This document shows positions 42,518 through 50,758 of a DNA stretch of 64,000 nucleotides, in pieces. Source of the stretch: Bacteroidales bacterium. Its GTDB lineage: Bacteria > Bacteroidota > Bacteroidia > Bacteroidales > UBA932. Location: NCBI GenBank assembly GCA_017549505.1, contig JAFYUS010000054.1:1-64000 (forward strand). The letters are read 5' to 3'. Positions within the stretch are counted from its first letter, which is position 1. Every line of letters begins with the position of its first letter. Position numbers and translations under genes: made by a program. Below the pieces are notes generated by a model. That model ran no database searches, was not told the DNA's origin, and saw only the letters and a program-made list of their open reading frames with translations.

Positions 42518-44671
42518 TTAGTCTTCCTTCTCCTCTTCGAGGTAAGCCTTCAGGAGCTTCTCCTGTACATCGCCAGGTACCGGCTGGTAGTCAGCAAAGT
42601 CCATTGTGAAGGTTGCGCTACCTGATGAGAGAGAGCTGAGGGTTGTCGAGTAACGGTAGAGCTCTGCGAGAGGAACGCGTGCCTTGATCACTTCGAATCC
42701 CTTATCTGAACCCATTCCCTCGATGAGGGCGCGACGGTTCTGAAGGTCTGACATACATGCACCCATGTACTCTGATGGTGTAAGCACCTCAACATTGTAG
42801 ATAGGCTCCATGATCTTAGGACCTGCGATACGGAACGCTTCCTTGAATGCGTTACGAGCTGCGAGAACGAATGAGATTTCATTTGAGTCTACCGGATGCA
42901 TCTTACCGTCGTAAACGTATACGCGGATGTCACGTGCAAGCGAACCTGTAAGAGGACCTTCGCTCATCTTCTCGTTGATACCCTTGAGGATAGCAGGCAT
43001 GAAGCGTGCGTCGATAGCACCACCAACGATACAGTTGTAGTACTCGAGCTTACCGCCCCATGGAAGGTCGAATTCTTCCTTACCCTTGATGTTGAGGACA
43101 ACTTCCTTGCCGTCCACCTTGAATCTGTTACCTGGGTCAACGCCTTCCTGATAAGGAGCGATGAGGAGGTGAACTTCACCGAACTGACCTGCTCCACCTG
43201 ACTGCTTCTTGTGACGGTAGTCAGCACAAGCGACCTTGGTGATGGTCTCACGGTAAGAGATCTTAGGAGCCGAGAACTCGATCTCGAGCTTGTTCTCGTT
43301 CTGGAGTCTCCACTTGAGAGTATTTACGTGCTGCTCACCCATACCCTTGAGGATGGTCTGCTTCTGCTCCTTGTGGTACTCGATGACGTATGTAGGATCC
43401 TCGGCAGCGATCTTTGCCATTGCGTCGCTTACCTTTTCCTCATCCTTAGCGTCCTTTGCCTTTACAGCACAACGATACTTGTAGTGCGGGAACTTGATGT
43501 CGAGATATGCGATGTCTGAACCAGGTGCGCAGAGAGTAACGTTTGTCTTTGCTGCACGGAGCTTCACTGTACATCCGATATCACCGGCCTGAAGTTCAGT
43601 AACCTTCTCCTTCTTCTTACCTGCAACGGCATAGATAGCTGTAATTCTTTCCTTGTCGCCTGTTTCAGGATTTTCGAGGTCAGCTCCTTCAGTAAGCTTT
43701 CCTGACATAACCTTGAAGTATGCAACTTCTCCGAGGTGCTGCTCTACCGCGGTCTTATATATGAAGAGTGATACAGGTGCATCGACCTTGCACTCAAGTT
43801 CTTTTCCATCCTTAGTCACAACCTTGCGCTCTGCAGGAGATGCTGCTGTGCGGATTGTGAACTCCATCAGACGCTTGACTCCGATATCCTTCTTTGCAGA
43901 AAGACAGAAGATAGGCATCACATCGCCCTGGCGGATACCGATTCCGAGACCCTTTCTGATCTCATCCTCTGAAAGTACGCCCTGCTCGAAGAATGTCTCC
44001 ATGAGGGTGTCATCGTACTCAGCTGCGCGCTCGATGAGAGCGTTTCTGAGTTCTTCAGCCTCTTCAAGCATGTTTGCAGGAATCTCGAGGTCCTGACGCT
44101 TGCCTGTATCTCCTTCGAAGCGATAATATTTCATCTTTAGAACATCCACGAAGCCGTCGAAGTCAGGTCCTACGGTAACAGGATACTGAACCACTACAGG
44201 CTTGTTTCCGAATGTCTCCTTCATTGATTCGAGAGTTCCCTCCCAATTTGCCTTATCACCATCAAGCTGGTTTACAGCCACGATCATAGGAATGCCGTAT
44301 TCCTTTGCATAACGTGAGAAAATCTGAGTTCCGACTTCAACGCCCTGCTGTGCGTTCACTACGAGAACTCCAAGGTCACACACCTTGAAAGCCGACACTG
44401 CGCCACCCACGAAATCGTCTGCACCCGGAGTGTCGATGATATTGAACTTGGTATCCATGAACTCGGCGTAAAGCGGAGTCGCATAGATGGACCTCTGGTT
44501 GATCTGTTCGATCTCGGCGTTGTCAGAAACAGTGTTCTTCGCCTCAACAGTACCTCTTCTGTCAATTACCTTACCTTCGTAAAGCATCGCTTCAGATAAT
44601 GTGGTCTTACCTGACTTGGTGCTACCAAGCAGAACCACATTACGGATGTTTTGTGTTGAATAAGTCTTCAT
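42518..44671 (-). CDS. fusA2: EF-G2-type translation factor with degenerate GTPase motifs
   Basis: A 717-residue EF-G paralogue with all five domains. The P-loop GSTKSGKTT (16-24) is kept, but the catalytic PGH of canonical EF-G is PGA (Ala84 in DTPGADDF), NKxD is NQLD, and the switch I RGITI motif is replaced by RSIYA. Domain II follows at ~290-390, domain IV contains YRHKKQSGGAGQFGEV, and domain V ends near ETYRYSTTLSSLSSG-like text (LYRYSTTLSSLSSGSATF). Bacteroides EF-G2, a paralogue that supports translocation without GTP hydrolysis under starvation, has such losses; I infer the same here. Monocistronic, with its own consensus promoter and terminator. Confidence 0.9.
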   Translation of the reverse strand: MKTYSTQNIRNVVLLGSTKSGKTTLSEAMLYEGKVIDRRGTVEAKNTVSDNAEIEQINQRSIYATPLYAEFMDTKFNIIDTPGADDFVGGAVSAFKVCDLGVLVVNAQQGVEVGTQIFSRYAKEYGIPMIVAVNQLDGDKANWEGTLESMKETFGNKPVVVQYPVTVGPDFDGFVDVLKMKYYRFEGDTGKRQDLEIPANMLEEAEELRNALIERAAEYDDTLMETFFEQGVLSEDEIRKGLGIGIRQGDVMPIFCLSAKKDIGVKRLMEFTIRTAASPAERKVVTKDGKELECKVDAPVSLFIYKTAVEQHLGEVAYFKVMSGKLTEGADLENPETGDKERITAIYAVAGKKKEKVTELQAGDIGCTVKLRAAKTNVTLCAPGSDIAYLDIKFPHYKYRCAVKAKDAKDEEKVSDAMAKIAAEDPTYVIEYHKEQKQTILKGMGEQHVNTLKWRLQNENKLEIEFSAPKISYRETITKVACADYRHKKQSGGAGQFGEVHLLIAPYQEGVDPGNRFKVDGKEVVLNIKGKEEFDLPWGGKLEYYNCIVGGAIDARFMPAILKGINEKMSEGPLTGSLARDIRVYVYDGKMHPVDSNEISFVLAARNAFKEAFRIAGPKIMEPIYNVEVLTPSEYMGACMSDLQNRRALIEGMGSDKGFEVIKARVPLAELYRYSTTLSSLSSGSATFTMDFADYQPVPGDVQEKLLKAYLEEEKED

Positions 44672-44736
44672 CAGTTTTTTGTGTTATTGTGTTTATAGTT
44701 ATTTGTTCTTTCCGTGTCTTTTCAGACACATCCTCG

Positions 44737-44767
44737 CAAATCTAATAAAATATTGTCGCATTATCAA
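44737..44767 (-). promoter_or_regulatory. Promoter of the EF-G2 gene
   Basis: Minus strand: -33 TTG (complement of CAA 44765-44767), 20-nt spacer, TAGATTTG (44737-44744). This is a full consensus match with a predicted leader of about 58 nt. Confidence 0.75.
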
Positions 44768-44924
44768 CATTTCCCATAAGATTTTCCTGTATGTCGTCAG
44801 AAGACATACCGAAAGCGAGATAAAGAGCATTGTCAGCCAAGGCATGATCCGAGTAACATTCATCGATGCCTTTTCCAGTCATAAGTCTGCCGCAAAGGTG
44901 CAGGAATCTGATATCTTCATTCAT
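44742..44924 (-). CDS. Possible small protein, 60 residues, unknown
   Basis: An ATG at 44922-44924 opens MNEDIRFLHLCGRLMTGKGI and the frame ends TIFY at 44742. Codon choice is like that of neighbouring genes and the composition looks like a soluble, acidic small protein, but I do not recognise it and no promoter is visible. Its 3' end overlaps the EF-G2 promoter, and an N-terminal extension to 44948 is possible. It could be chance. Confidence 0.35.
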   Translation of the reverse strand: MNEDIRFLHLCGRLMTGKGIDECYSDHALADNALYLAFGMSSDDIQENLMGNVDNATIFY

Positions 44925-45103
44925 AAGCGCAAGATTTAACACCAGCAAATCTGTCTGTAGTAATCGGAAAAACCAAAGTTTTGTGACGAAATCACTGGAA
45001 AAGGTCTCAGATTTTTCTTTTTTTTATCATTTTTTCCGTTTTTTAGTCAGTTTTTCCGATGTTTCGCAAGAATTTCCGGTTTAACACGGGCCTTCAGATA
45101 GGA

Positions 45104-45111
45104 TAATTTTG
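45104..45111 (+). promoter_or_regulatory. -7 box of the XRE regulator
   Basis: TAATTTTG fits TAnnTTTG, 23 nt before the ATG at 45135. The -33 region is T-rich (TTTTAGTCAG to GGTTTAAC) without an exact TTG at the right distance. Confidence 0.45.
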
Positions 45112-45134
45112 TCCATGAAATCAGAATTTCAGTC

Positions 45135-45521
45135 ATGGACAACACATCGATAAAGAAAAACATACGCACCAGAAGGAAAGCCAGAAGATACACTCAGGAA
45201 GAGATGGCCGACAAGATGGGCATGTCCCTGACCGCATATCGCGATCTTGAAAAAGGAGAGACATCCATCGTAAACACGAATCTCCTGAAAATAGCCATGC
45301 TTCTTGATACGACCAGCGAGGAGCTTGTACTTGGCTACCGTCCCGTCCAGATGGAAGGACCTGACCTGGAAGATGTACGGGAAGAATACTCTGGAAGGGT
45401 GGCCGCACTCGAAAGAAGGATTGCCGATCTTGAAAAACTCGTACTTAGTCTGGAAGAAACGATCGCGACCAAGAACGAAATCATCACAATGCTCAAAAAA
45501 TCCCTTGGCGAGGACAAATAG
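45135..45521 (+). CDS. XRE-family HTH regulator with C-terminal coiled coil
   Basis: A 128-residue protein. The HTH_3 domain spans ~6-64: KNIRTRRKARRYTQEEMADKMGMSLTAYRDLEKGETSI. A heptad-like segment (~85-124, RVAALERRIADLEKLVLSLEETIATKNEIITMLKKSL) should form a coiled coil for dimerisation. It is a DNA-binding regulator; no target site can be named. It lies just upstream of rnhB, whose promoter is inside the 3' end of this gene. Confidence 0.87.
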   Translation: MDNTSIKKNIRTRRKARRYTQEEMADKMGMSLTAYRDLEKGETSIVNTNLLKIAMLLDTTSEELVLGYRPVQMEGPDLEDVREEYSGRVAALERRIADLEKLVLSLEETIATKNEIITMLKKSLGEDK

Positions 45522-45535
45522 ATTGTGTATTTTTG
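45505..45535 (+). promoter_or_regulatory. Promoter of rnhB inside the XRE gene end
   Basis: TTG (45505-45507), 20-nt spacer, TATTTTTG (45528-45535): a full consensus. The -7 box ends only 4 nt before the rnhB ATG (45540), so the transcript should start at or next to the start codon (leaderless or nearly so). An in-frame GTG at 45525 lies within this region and is rejected as start. Confidence 0.75.
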
Positions 45536-45539
45536 CAGA

Positions 45540-46151
45540 ATGGGCAAAGAAGCACATCTCTTGAATTATCTTAACGCCGATCTGATTGAAGCGGGATGCG
45601 ACGAAGCTGGCAGAGGACCTCTGGCCGGCTCCGTTTTTGCTGCCGCCGTCATTCTTCCGAAAGATTTCCACCACCCACTTCTGAATGACTCCAAGAAGAT
45701 GACCGAGAAAGCACGTGAAATCCTGCGTCCTATTATCGAAAAGGAAGCCGTCGCATGGGCGGTTGAGGAAGTCACCGCTGAAGAAATCGATACGATCAAC
45801 ATACTCAATGCTTCCATAACCGGCATGCAGAGGGCGGTAAGAAGACTTATCGTCAAACCAGAGTTCCTGCTTATCGACGGAAACCGGTTCAAGCCTTTCG
45901 ACGGATATCAGTATCAGTGCGTGGTCAAAGGTGACGGAAAGTACGCATCGATTGCCGCCGCATCTGTCCTGGCAAAGACATACAGGGACGAATACATGAG
46001 GAATCTTGCAAAGGAATACCCGCAGTACGGATGGGACCGAAACATGGGATACCCTACCAAGGAACATATAGAAGCTATCGTTGCCCACGGCTACACGCCT
46101 TATCACAGGAAAAGCTTCCATCTGAAACAACTTGAACCAACTTTATTTTAA
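45540..46151 (+). CDS. rnhB: Ribonuclease HII
   Basis: A 203-residue protein. The RNase HII motifs are clear: EAGCDEAGRGPLAGSVFAAAVIL (metal-binding DEAGRGP), LLNDSKKMTEKARE, LLIDGNRFKPF, KGDGKYASIAAASVLAKTYRD and the C-terminal YGWDRNMGYPTKEHIEAI / YHRKSF. The family cuts the RNA strand of RNA-DNA hybrids at single ribonucleotides. It is followed after 2 nt by the S46 peptidase, so it heads a likely operon. Confidence 0.97.
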   Translation: MGKEAHLLNYLNADLIEAGCDEAGRGPLAGSVFAAAVILPKDFHHPLLNDSKKMTEKAREILRPIIEKEAVAWAVEEVTAEEIDTINILNASITGMQRAVRRLIVKPEFLLIDGNRFKPFDGYQYQCVVKGDGKYASIAAASVLAKTYRDEYMRNLAKEYPQYGWDRNMGYPTKEHIEAIVAHGYTPYHRKSFHLKQLEPTLF

Positions 46152-46153
46152 AT

Positions 46154-48334
46154 ATGAAAAGAATTGTAACAATCATCACGGCTTTGACGGTAAGTCTCAG
46201 CGCATTGGCTGACGAGGGAATGTGGATGCTTCCTCTCCTTCAGAAGATGAACGCGGACGCCATGAAGGAACTGGGATGTGAACTCACTCCCAAACAGATC
46301 TACGACATAAACAACAGCTCCCTCAAGGATGCCATCGTCCAGTTCGGAAGAGGATGTACAGGCGAGATCATCTCCAAGGAAGGTCTCCTGGTCACTAACC
46401 ACCACTGCGGATACGGCAACATCCAGAAGCTCAGCAGTGTGGAGCACGACTACCTCAAGGACGGCTTCTGGGCTATGAACCGCAACGAAGAGCTGCCATG
46501 CGAAGGTCTTACAGTGACGTTCCTGGAATACATGAAGGATGTCACTCCTGTGATCGACAAGGCGATAAAGAAGGCACGCAAGGAGTTCGGAGACGACGAG
46601 AAGAAAGTCGAAGAGGCACAGGTGAAGGCCATGACTGCTCTGGCTGAAAAGGCAGAGAAGGAAAATCCTCATTGCCATGTGCAGGTGACACAGTTCTATA
46701 ACAAGAATGTATATTACCTTATAGTATATAAGACATACAGCGACATACGTTTCGTAGGAGCACCGCCTTCATCCATCGGAAAGTTCGGTGCGGACACAGA
46801 CAACTGGATGTGGCCTCGCCATACAGGTGACTTCTCGATGTTCCGTGTCTATGCAGACAAGGACAACAATCCTGCAGACTATTCACCTGAAAACGTTCCG
46901 CTCAAGGCAAAGAACCATCTGAGAATATCCATGAGCGGAGTACAGGAAGGCGATTTCACCATGATCATGGGTTATCCAGGCCGTACCACACGCTTCCAGA
47001 CTTCTCCGGAGCTGAAGTTCCAGATAGAAAAGAACGACATCAGCATCGCCGCACGCACCATCCGCCAGGATGTGCTTCTCGAGGATATGCTTGCCGATCC
47101 GAAGGTGAAGATCCAGTATGCAAGCAAGTATTCAAGTTCTTCGAATGCATGGAAAAAATGGCAGGGAATGAAGCTTGCCTTCGACAAGCTGGACATCATC
47201 GGAAGGGCAGAGCAGGAGGAGGCCGAGTTTACAGAATGGGTGAACGCCAATGCAAAGCGCCAGGCTGCATACGGCACGGCACTCAAGGACCTCGCAGAGG
47301 GAATCGAAGCCGGAAAGAAAGCCAACTTCGCATTCACAAAAGCAACGGAGACAGTATATAATATAGAGCTTACCAGATTCGGAATCTACCTCAAGCTATA
47401 TTCAGGCAGAGGTCTCATAGACGGTACAGACACCCTCTCAGCCCTCAGATCCGCATATGAAAGGTTTGCTTCACAGTACGGAGACTACTCTGTAGGCACA
47501 GACAGGAAGGTAGCAAAGGCCATGATGAAGCATTACCGTGAAATCGCTGATCCGGAAAACTACCTCAAGGGAATCGGGGAAGACTTCGCTACAATGGATA
47601 TCGACGCATTCGTGGACAATCTCTTTGACAACAGTGCATTGACTTCAGCTGAAAGCCTGAAGGCCGCAATCGAGGAGAAGGGAGCTGACATCCTCAAGGA
47701 CCCTGCAGTAATCATCGGAATGGCAATCTATAACGAATGCCTTGATGCACAGAATCTTGCAGCAGTGTCTGATGATAACCTCGCCAAGGCACGTCAGACA
47801 TATACCGCAGGACTTCTGGAATGGAAGAAGGGAGAGCCTTCATATCCTGACGCAAACTTCACCATGCGTCTGACCTACGGAACCGTAAAGGGATACTCTC
47901 CTAAGGATGCCGTAGTCTACAAACACTACACCACCCTAGACGGAGTCATGGAGAAGGAAGATCCCGACAACTGGGAATTCGTTGTCCCTGAAAAGCTTAA
48001 GGAACTCTGGAAAAACAAGGACTACAGCTCGGCTGACGGTTTCCGCAATTATGGCACTCCTGACGGAAAGATGCCGACATGCTTCCTCAGCAACAACGAC
48101 ATCACCGGAGGAAACTCAGGCAGCCCGATCATGAACTCGCGCGGACAGCTTATCGGTCTTGCCTTCGACGGCAACTGGGAGTCGATGAGCAGCGACATCA
48201 TGTTCGAGCCGGACCTCCAGAGATGCATCAACGTGGACATCCGCTACGTACTCTTCATCGTCGACAAGTTCGGCGGCGCAGGCCATCTCATCGATGAAAT
48301 GGATCTGGTATGGTCAACAGGAAAGGATTATTAA
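46154..48334 (+). CDS. S46 dipeptidyl-peptidase (DPP7-like)
   Basis: A 726-residue protein with signal peptide MKRIVTIITALTVSLSALA. The S46 features are DEGMWMLPLLQKMN at the mature N-terminus, LLVTNHHCGYGNIQ (catalytic His ~84), DNWMWPRHTGDFSMFRVY (Asp) and ITGGNSGSPIMNSRGQLIGLAFDGNWE (catalytic Ser near residue 655). The residue after FD is Gly (FDGNW), as in DPP7-type enzymes with hydrophobic P1 preference; DPP11 types have Arg there. It would release dipeptides from peptides in the periplasm. Confidence 0.93.
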   Translation: MKRIVTIITALTVSLSALADEGMWMLPLLQKMNADAMKELGCELTPKQIYDINNSSLKDAIVQFGRGCTGEIISKEGLLVTNHHCGYGNIQKLSSVEHDYLKDGFWAMNRNEELPCEGLTVTFLEYMKDVTPVIDKAIKKARKEFGDDEKKVEEAQVKAMTALAEKAEKENPHCHVQVTQFYNKNVYYLIVYKTYSDIRFVGAPPSSIGKFGADTDNWMWPRHTGDFSMFRVYADKDNNPADYSPENVPLKAKNHLRISMSGVQEGDFTMIMGYPGRTTRFQTSPELKFQIEKNDISIAARTIRQDVLLEDMLADPKVKIQYASKYSSSSNAWKKWQGMKLAFDKLDIIGRAEQEEAEFTEWVNANAKRQAAYGTALKDLAEGIEAGKKANFAFTKATETVYNIELTRFGIYLKLYSGRGLIDGTDTLSALRSAYERFASQYGDYSVGTDRKVAKAMMKHYREIADPENYLKGIGEDFATMDIDAFVDNLFDNSALTSAESLKAAIEEKGADILKDPAVIIGMAIYNECLDAQNLAAVSDDNLAKARQTYTAGLLEWKKGEPSYPDANFTMRLTYGTVKGYSPKDAVVYKHYTTLDGVMEKEDPDNWEFVVPEKLKELWKNKDYSSADGFRNYGTPDGKMPTCFLSNNDITGGNSGSPIMNSRGQLIGLAFDGNWESMSSDIMFEPDLQRCINVDIRYVLFIVDKFGGAGHLIDEMDLVWSTGKDY

Positions 48335-48345
48335 CAGAATTGGAT

Positions 48346-49407
48346 ATGGAAGTTAACGACATAAGAAAATGGCTCCAGGAAGTGGAGCACCCTGCAAAGG
48401 GAGACAAGAACATAGTGGAACTCGGAATGGTCGAGAAGATCGAGACCGGCGAAGGCGCCGTGACCGTGACCCTCGCATTCCCGAAGCACCGTGACCCTCT
48501 GGCAGAATACCTCATCGGCAGCACCAAGGCCACGATAATCCGCAACTCCCCTGCCGGTACAAAGGTAGAAGTCAAGACTGTTATCAAGGACGAGGCTCCT
48601 AAGAAGAAGCCAGGTCTTGACCTCGGAGAGGAAGAGCTGGCAGATGTAAAGCATATAATAGGTATTGCATCAGGAAAAGGCGGCGTAGGCAAGTCGACCG
48701 TTTCCGTCAACCTCGCAGTCGCTCTAGCCCGCCTCGGATATAAGGTCGGACTGGCAGACGCCGATGTATACGGACCATCTGTTCCGAAGATGACAGCGAC
48801 TGAAGGCGAGATGCCTGACGCAATCCAGGAAGGAGAAAAGGAGGTTATCCTGCCGATGGAGAAATATGGAGTGAAATGGATGTCCATCGGATACTTCGCC
48901 CGCCCGGAGCAGGCTCTCATATGGAGAGGTCCTATGGCATGCAATGCATTGAAACAGATGATACTGCAGGTAAGATGGGGCGAGCTGGACTTCCTCCTCA
49001 TCGACATGCCTCCGGGAACAGGAGACATCCATATCAGCCTTGTCCATGATATCCCGATGGAAGGTGCAGTGATCGTCAGCACGCCGCAGGATGTGGCTCT
49101 GGCAGATGTGGAAAAGGGTGTCAACATGTTCCGCAACGAAAGCGTGAACAAGCCTATCTTCGGACTCGTAGAGAACATGGCATGGTTCACACCGGCCGAA
49201 CATCCGGACGAAAAGTATTACCTTTTCGGCAAGGATGGCGGCATCAGGATGGCCGAGAAATACGGCATTCCTCTTCTGGGACAGATACCTATCGTCCAGA
49301 GCATACGCGAGGGCGGAGATGCAGGAGAGCCTGCGGCTCTTTCAACCCGTCCTGACGGACTTGCATTCATAGCATTGGCCGAAAAGGTTGCAGAATCCTT
49401 AAAATAA
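48346..49407 (+). CDS. mrp: Mrp/ApbC-family Fe-S carrier P-loop ATPase
   Basis: A 353-residue protein. ATG 48346 lies 11 nt after the peptidase stop; an in-frame ATG at 48310 overlaps that gene and is less likely. Residues ~1-80 are a MIP18/DUF59 domain; ~100-353 are the MinD-like ATPase with the deviant Walker A ASGKGGVGKSTVSVNLA, LADADVYGPSVP and LIDMPPGTGD. Only one Cys (in GPMACNALK) is present, and the C-terminal CxxC found in many Mrp proteins is replaced by WFTPAEHPDEKYY. A role in Fe-S cluster delivery is inferred from the family. Confidence 0.93.
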   Translation: MEVNDIRKWLQEVEHPAKGDKNIVELGMVEKIETGEGAVTVTLAFPKHRDPLAEYLIGSTKATIIRNSPAGTKVEVKTVIKDEAPKKKPGLDLGEEELADVKHIIGIASGKGGVGKSTVSVNLAVALARLGYKVGLADADVYGPSVPKMTATEGEMPDAIQEGEKEVILPMEKYGVKWMSIGYFARPEQALIWRGPMACNALKQMILQVRWGELDFLLIDMPPGTGDIHISLVHDIPMEGAVIVSTPQDVALADVEKGVNMFRNESVNKPIFGLVENMAWFTPAEHPDEKYYLFGKDGGIRMAEKYGIPLLGQIPIVQSIREGGDAGEPAALSTRPDGLAFIALAEKVAESLK

Positions 49408-49425
49408 CCATATAAAATCAGTACT

Positions 49426-50565
49426 ATGAAAAACTTCATGTTTCCACTCGTCACTGCCGTTGCAGTCATGATGTCTTCATGTGCTTCCGCACCGGAAGAC
49501 ACATCACTCAAGGATGCATATGCAGACAGCTTCATGATCGGCTGCGCAGTCAACCCCCTCCATACCAGCGGCCGCCTGGAACAGGCGAACGAGCTGATAT
49601 TCAAACATTTCAACGCACTCTCTCCAGAGAACTGCCTCAAACCGGAGGCAGTACATCCGAGACCGGACGTATGGGACTTCAGGGAAGCAGATGAATATGT
49701 TCAGTTCGGCGAGGATCACGACATGTGGATACTCGGCCATACCCTCGTATGGCACAACCAGACTCCTTCGTTCTATTGGGAGAACAAGGACGGTTCGCCT
49801 AAGACCCGCGAGGAGCTAATCGAAACCATGCGTCAGCACATCGAGACAGTGGCAGGCAGGTATGCCGGCCGGATCGATGCCTGGGACGTCGTCAACGAGA
49901 TCATCGGCGAATTCGGTGAATACCGCAACAAGGGATGGGTCAAGGCTTTCGGCGGCGACGGATATGAAGTCGTAAGGAACGCATTCATTTTTGCGGACCG
50001 CTATGCTCCTGATGCAGAGCTGTACTACAACGACTTCAACGTATGGAGGCCGGCACATGTCGACGGAATCGTGACCATGGTCAAGAAACTCCAGGCTGAA
50101 GGAATCAGAATCGACGGAGTGGGCATACAGGCGCATTGGGGACTCAATTATCCCAAGACAGAGTATATAGAGCACACAATCGACACTCTTTATTCATTGG
50201 GAGTCAAGGTCATGATTACCGAACTTGACGTTGATGTCCTCCCTATTACAAGGGAAGGTCAGGTCATCGGACAGTCGCTTACCGACCCTCTCTACCAGCA
50301 TGAGGAGTTCGAAGAGTATCTGGATCCATACAAGGACGGTCTGCCTGCAGAAGTGGAGCAGCAGCTGGCCGACAGATATGAGGAGCTCTTCCGCATATTC
50401 TACAACCGTCGTGACAAGATCGACCGTGTCACTCTCTGGGGTCTTACAGACGATTCTTCGTGGAAGAACGGCTATCCTGTGCCCGGCAGAACCAATTATC
50501 CTCTTCTCTGGAACAGAGACTACACCCCGCACGCCGCACTACAATCCATATTAGCGATTCCATAA
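49426..50565 (+). CDS. GH10 endo-1,4-beta-xylanase lipoprotein
   Basis: A 379-residue lipoprotein, MKNFMFPLVTAVAVMMSSC (Cys19). The single GH10 barrel has NALSPENCLKPEAVHP, GHTLVWHNQTP, IDAWDVVNEI (acid/base Glu), GIGIQAHW-like VGIQAHWGL and VMITELDVDVLP (nucleophile Glu), ending with WGLTDDSSWKNGYP. It cleaves beta-1,4-xylan at the surface or in the periplasm. It follows mrp by 18 nt, and its stop codon lies in the left arm of the structured repeat at 50564-50717, which supplies the terminator. It is isolated from SusCD genes in this window; the GH43 at 24.5 kb could act downstream. Confidence 0.95.
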   Translation: MKNFMFPLVTAVAVMMSSCASAPEDTSLKDAYADSFMIGCAVNPLHTSGRLEQANELIFKHFNALSPENCLKPEAVHPRPDVWDFREADEYVQFGEDHDMWILGHTLVWHNQTPSFYWENKDGSPKTREELIETMRQHIETVAGRYAGRIDAWDVVNEIIGEFGEYRNKGWVKAFGGDGYEVVRNAFIFADRYAPDAELYYNDFNVWRPAHVDGIVTMVKKLQAEGIRIDGVGIQAHWGLNYPKTEYIEHTIDTLYSLGVKVMITELDVDVLPITREGQVIGQSLTDPLYQHEEFEEYLDPYKDGLPAEVEQQLADRYEELFRIFYNRRDKIDRVTLWGLTDDSSWKNGYPVPGRTNYPLLWNRDYTPHAALQSILAIP

Positions 50566-50717
50566 AAAAAACAATGGGTATTAATGTAAGCGACATGCCA
50601 CCCCCGGCTAGGGGTCGCGAGCGGCAAGGCAAACAGTCCAGTGGACTTTTGCAGCGAGCAGCCTGCGGCAGCAGGTTTAGGGCGGGGGTCGCTGGAATTA
50701 AACCCATTGTTTTTTTT
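50564..50717 (+). repeat. Structured repeat, CCACCCCCGGCTAGGGG family, copy 2 (acts as terminator)
   Basis: Outer arms AAAAAAAACAATGGGT (50564-50579) and its exact complement ending in eight Ts (50702-50717) flank a core starting ATTAATGTAAGCGACATG, then CCACCCCCGGCTAGGGG, and ending GCGGGGGTCGCTGGAATTAA. Compared with copy 1 (41392-41500), the outer arms differ completely but stay self-complementary, and two inner pairs have changed on both sides (AGTGAC/GTCACT to AGCGAC/GTCGCT; TTGAT/ATCAA to TTAAT/ATTAA). The interior is longer and contains a small AGTCC/GGACT hairpin. Confidence 0.82.
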
Positions 50718-50719
50718 AC

Positions 50720-50727
50720 TATATTTG
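50720..50727 (+). promoter_or_regulatory. -7 box of the MATE gene
   Basis: TATATTTG fits TAnnTTTG, 31 nt before the ATG, right after the T-run of the repeat. The -33 position falls inside the repeat arm and has no TTG at 19-20 nt spacing. Confidence 0.5.
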
Positions 50728-50758
50728 CGGCCGTTTTTTGAAAACTTAGTAGTGTAGT

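Larger units (their letters stand above)
44672..45134. other. Divergent intergenic region between EF-G2 and XRE genes
   Basis: These 463 bases hold the EF-G2 promoter, a possible small minus-strand gene (44742-44924) and the XRE -7 box (45104-45111). The stretch 44990-45090 has T-runs and three related TTTTTCCG/TTTTCCGT words, without a clear stem. No RNA gene is recognised. Confidence 0.6.

Noticed and set aside
44990-45090. T-rich TTTTTCCG words between EF-G2 and XRE genes as a riboswitch or small RNA
   Set aside because: No stable stem or known riboswitch core could be drawn; it is left as plain intergenic sequence.
45129-46130. Minus-strand open frame of 333 codons
   Set aside because: It is antisense to the XRE and rnhB genes, both of which have clear family motifs and promoters.
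50444-50707. Minus-strand frame of 87 codons starting MGLIPATPALNLLPQAARC
   Set aside because: It is the translation of the structured repeat and the antisense of the GH10 end; such frames arise from the repeat itself.
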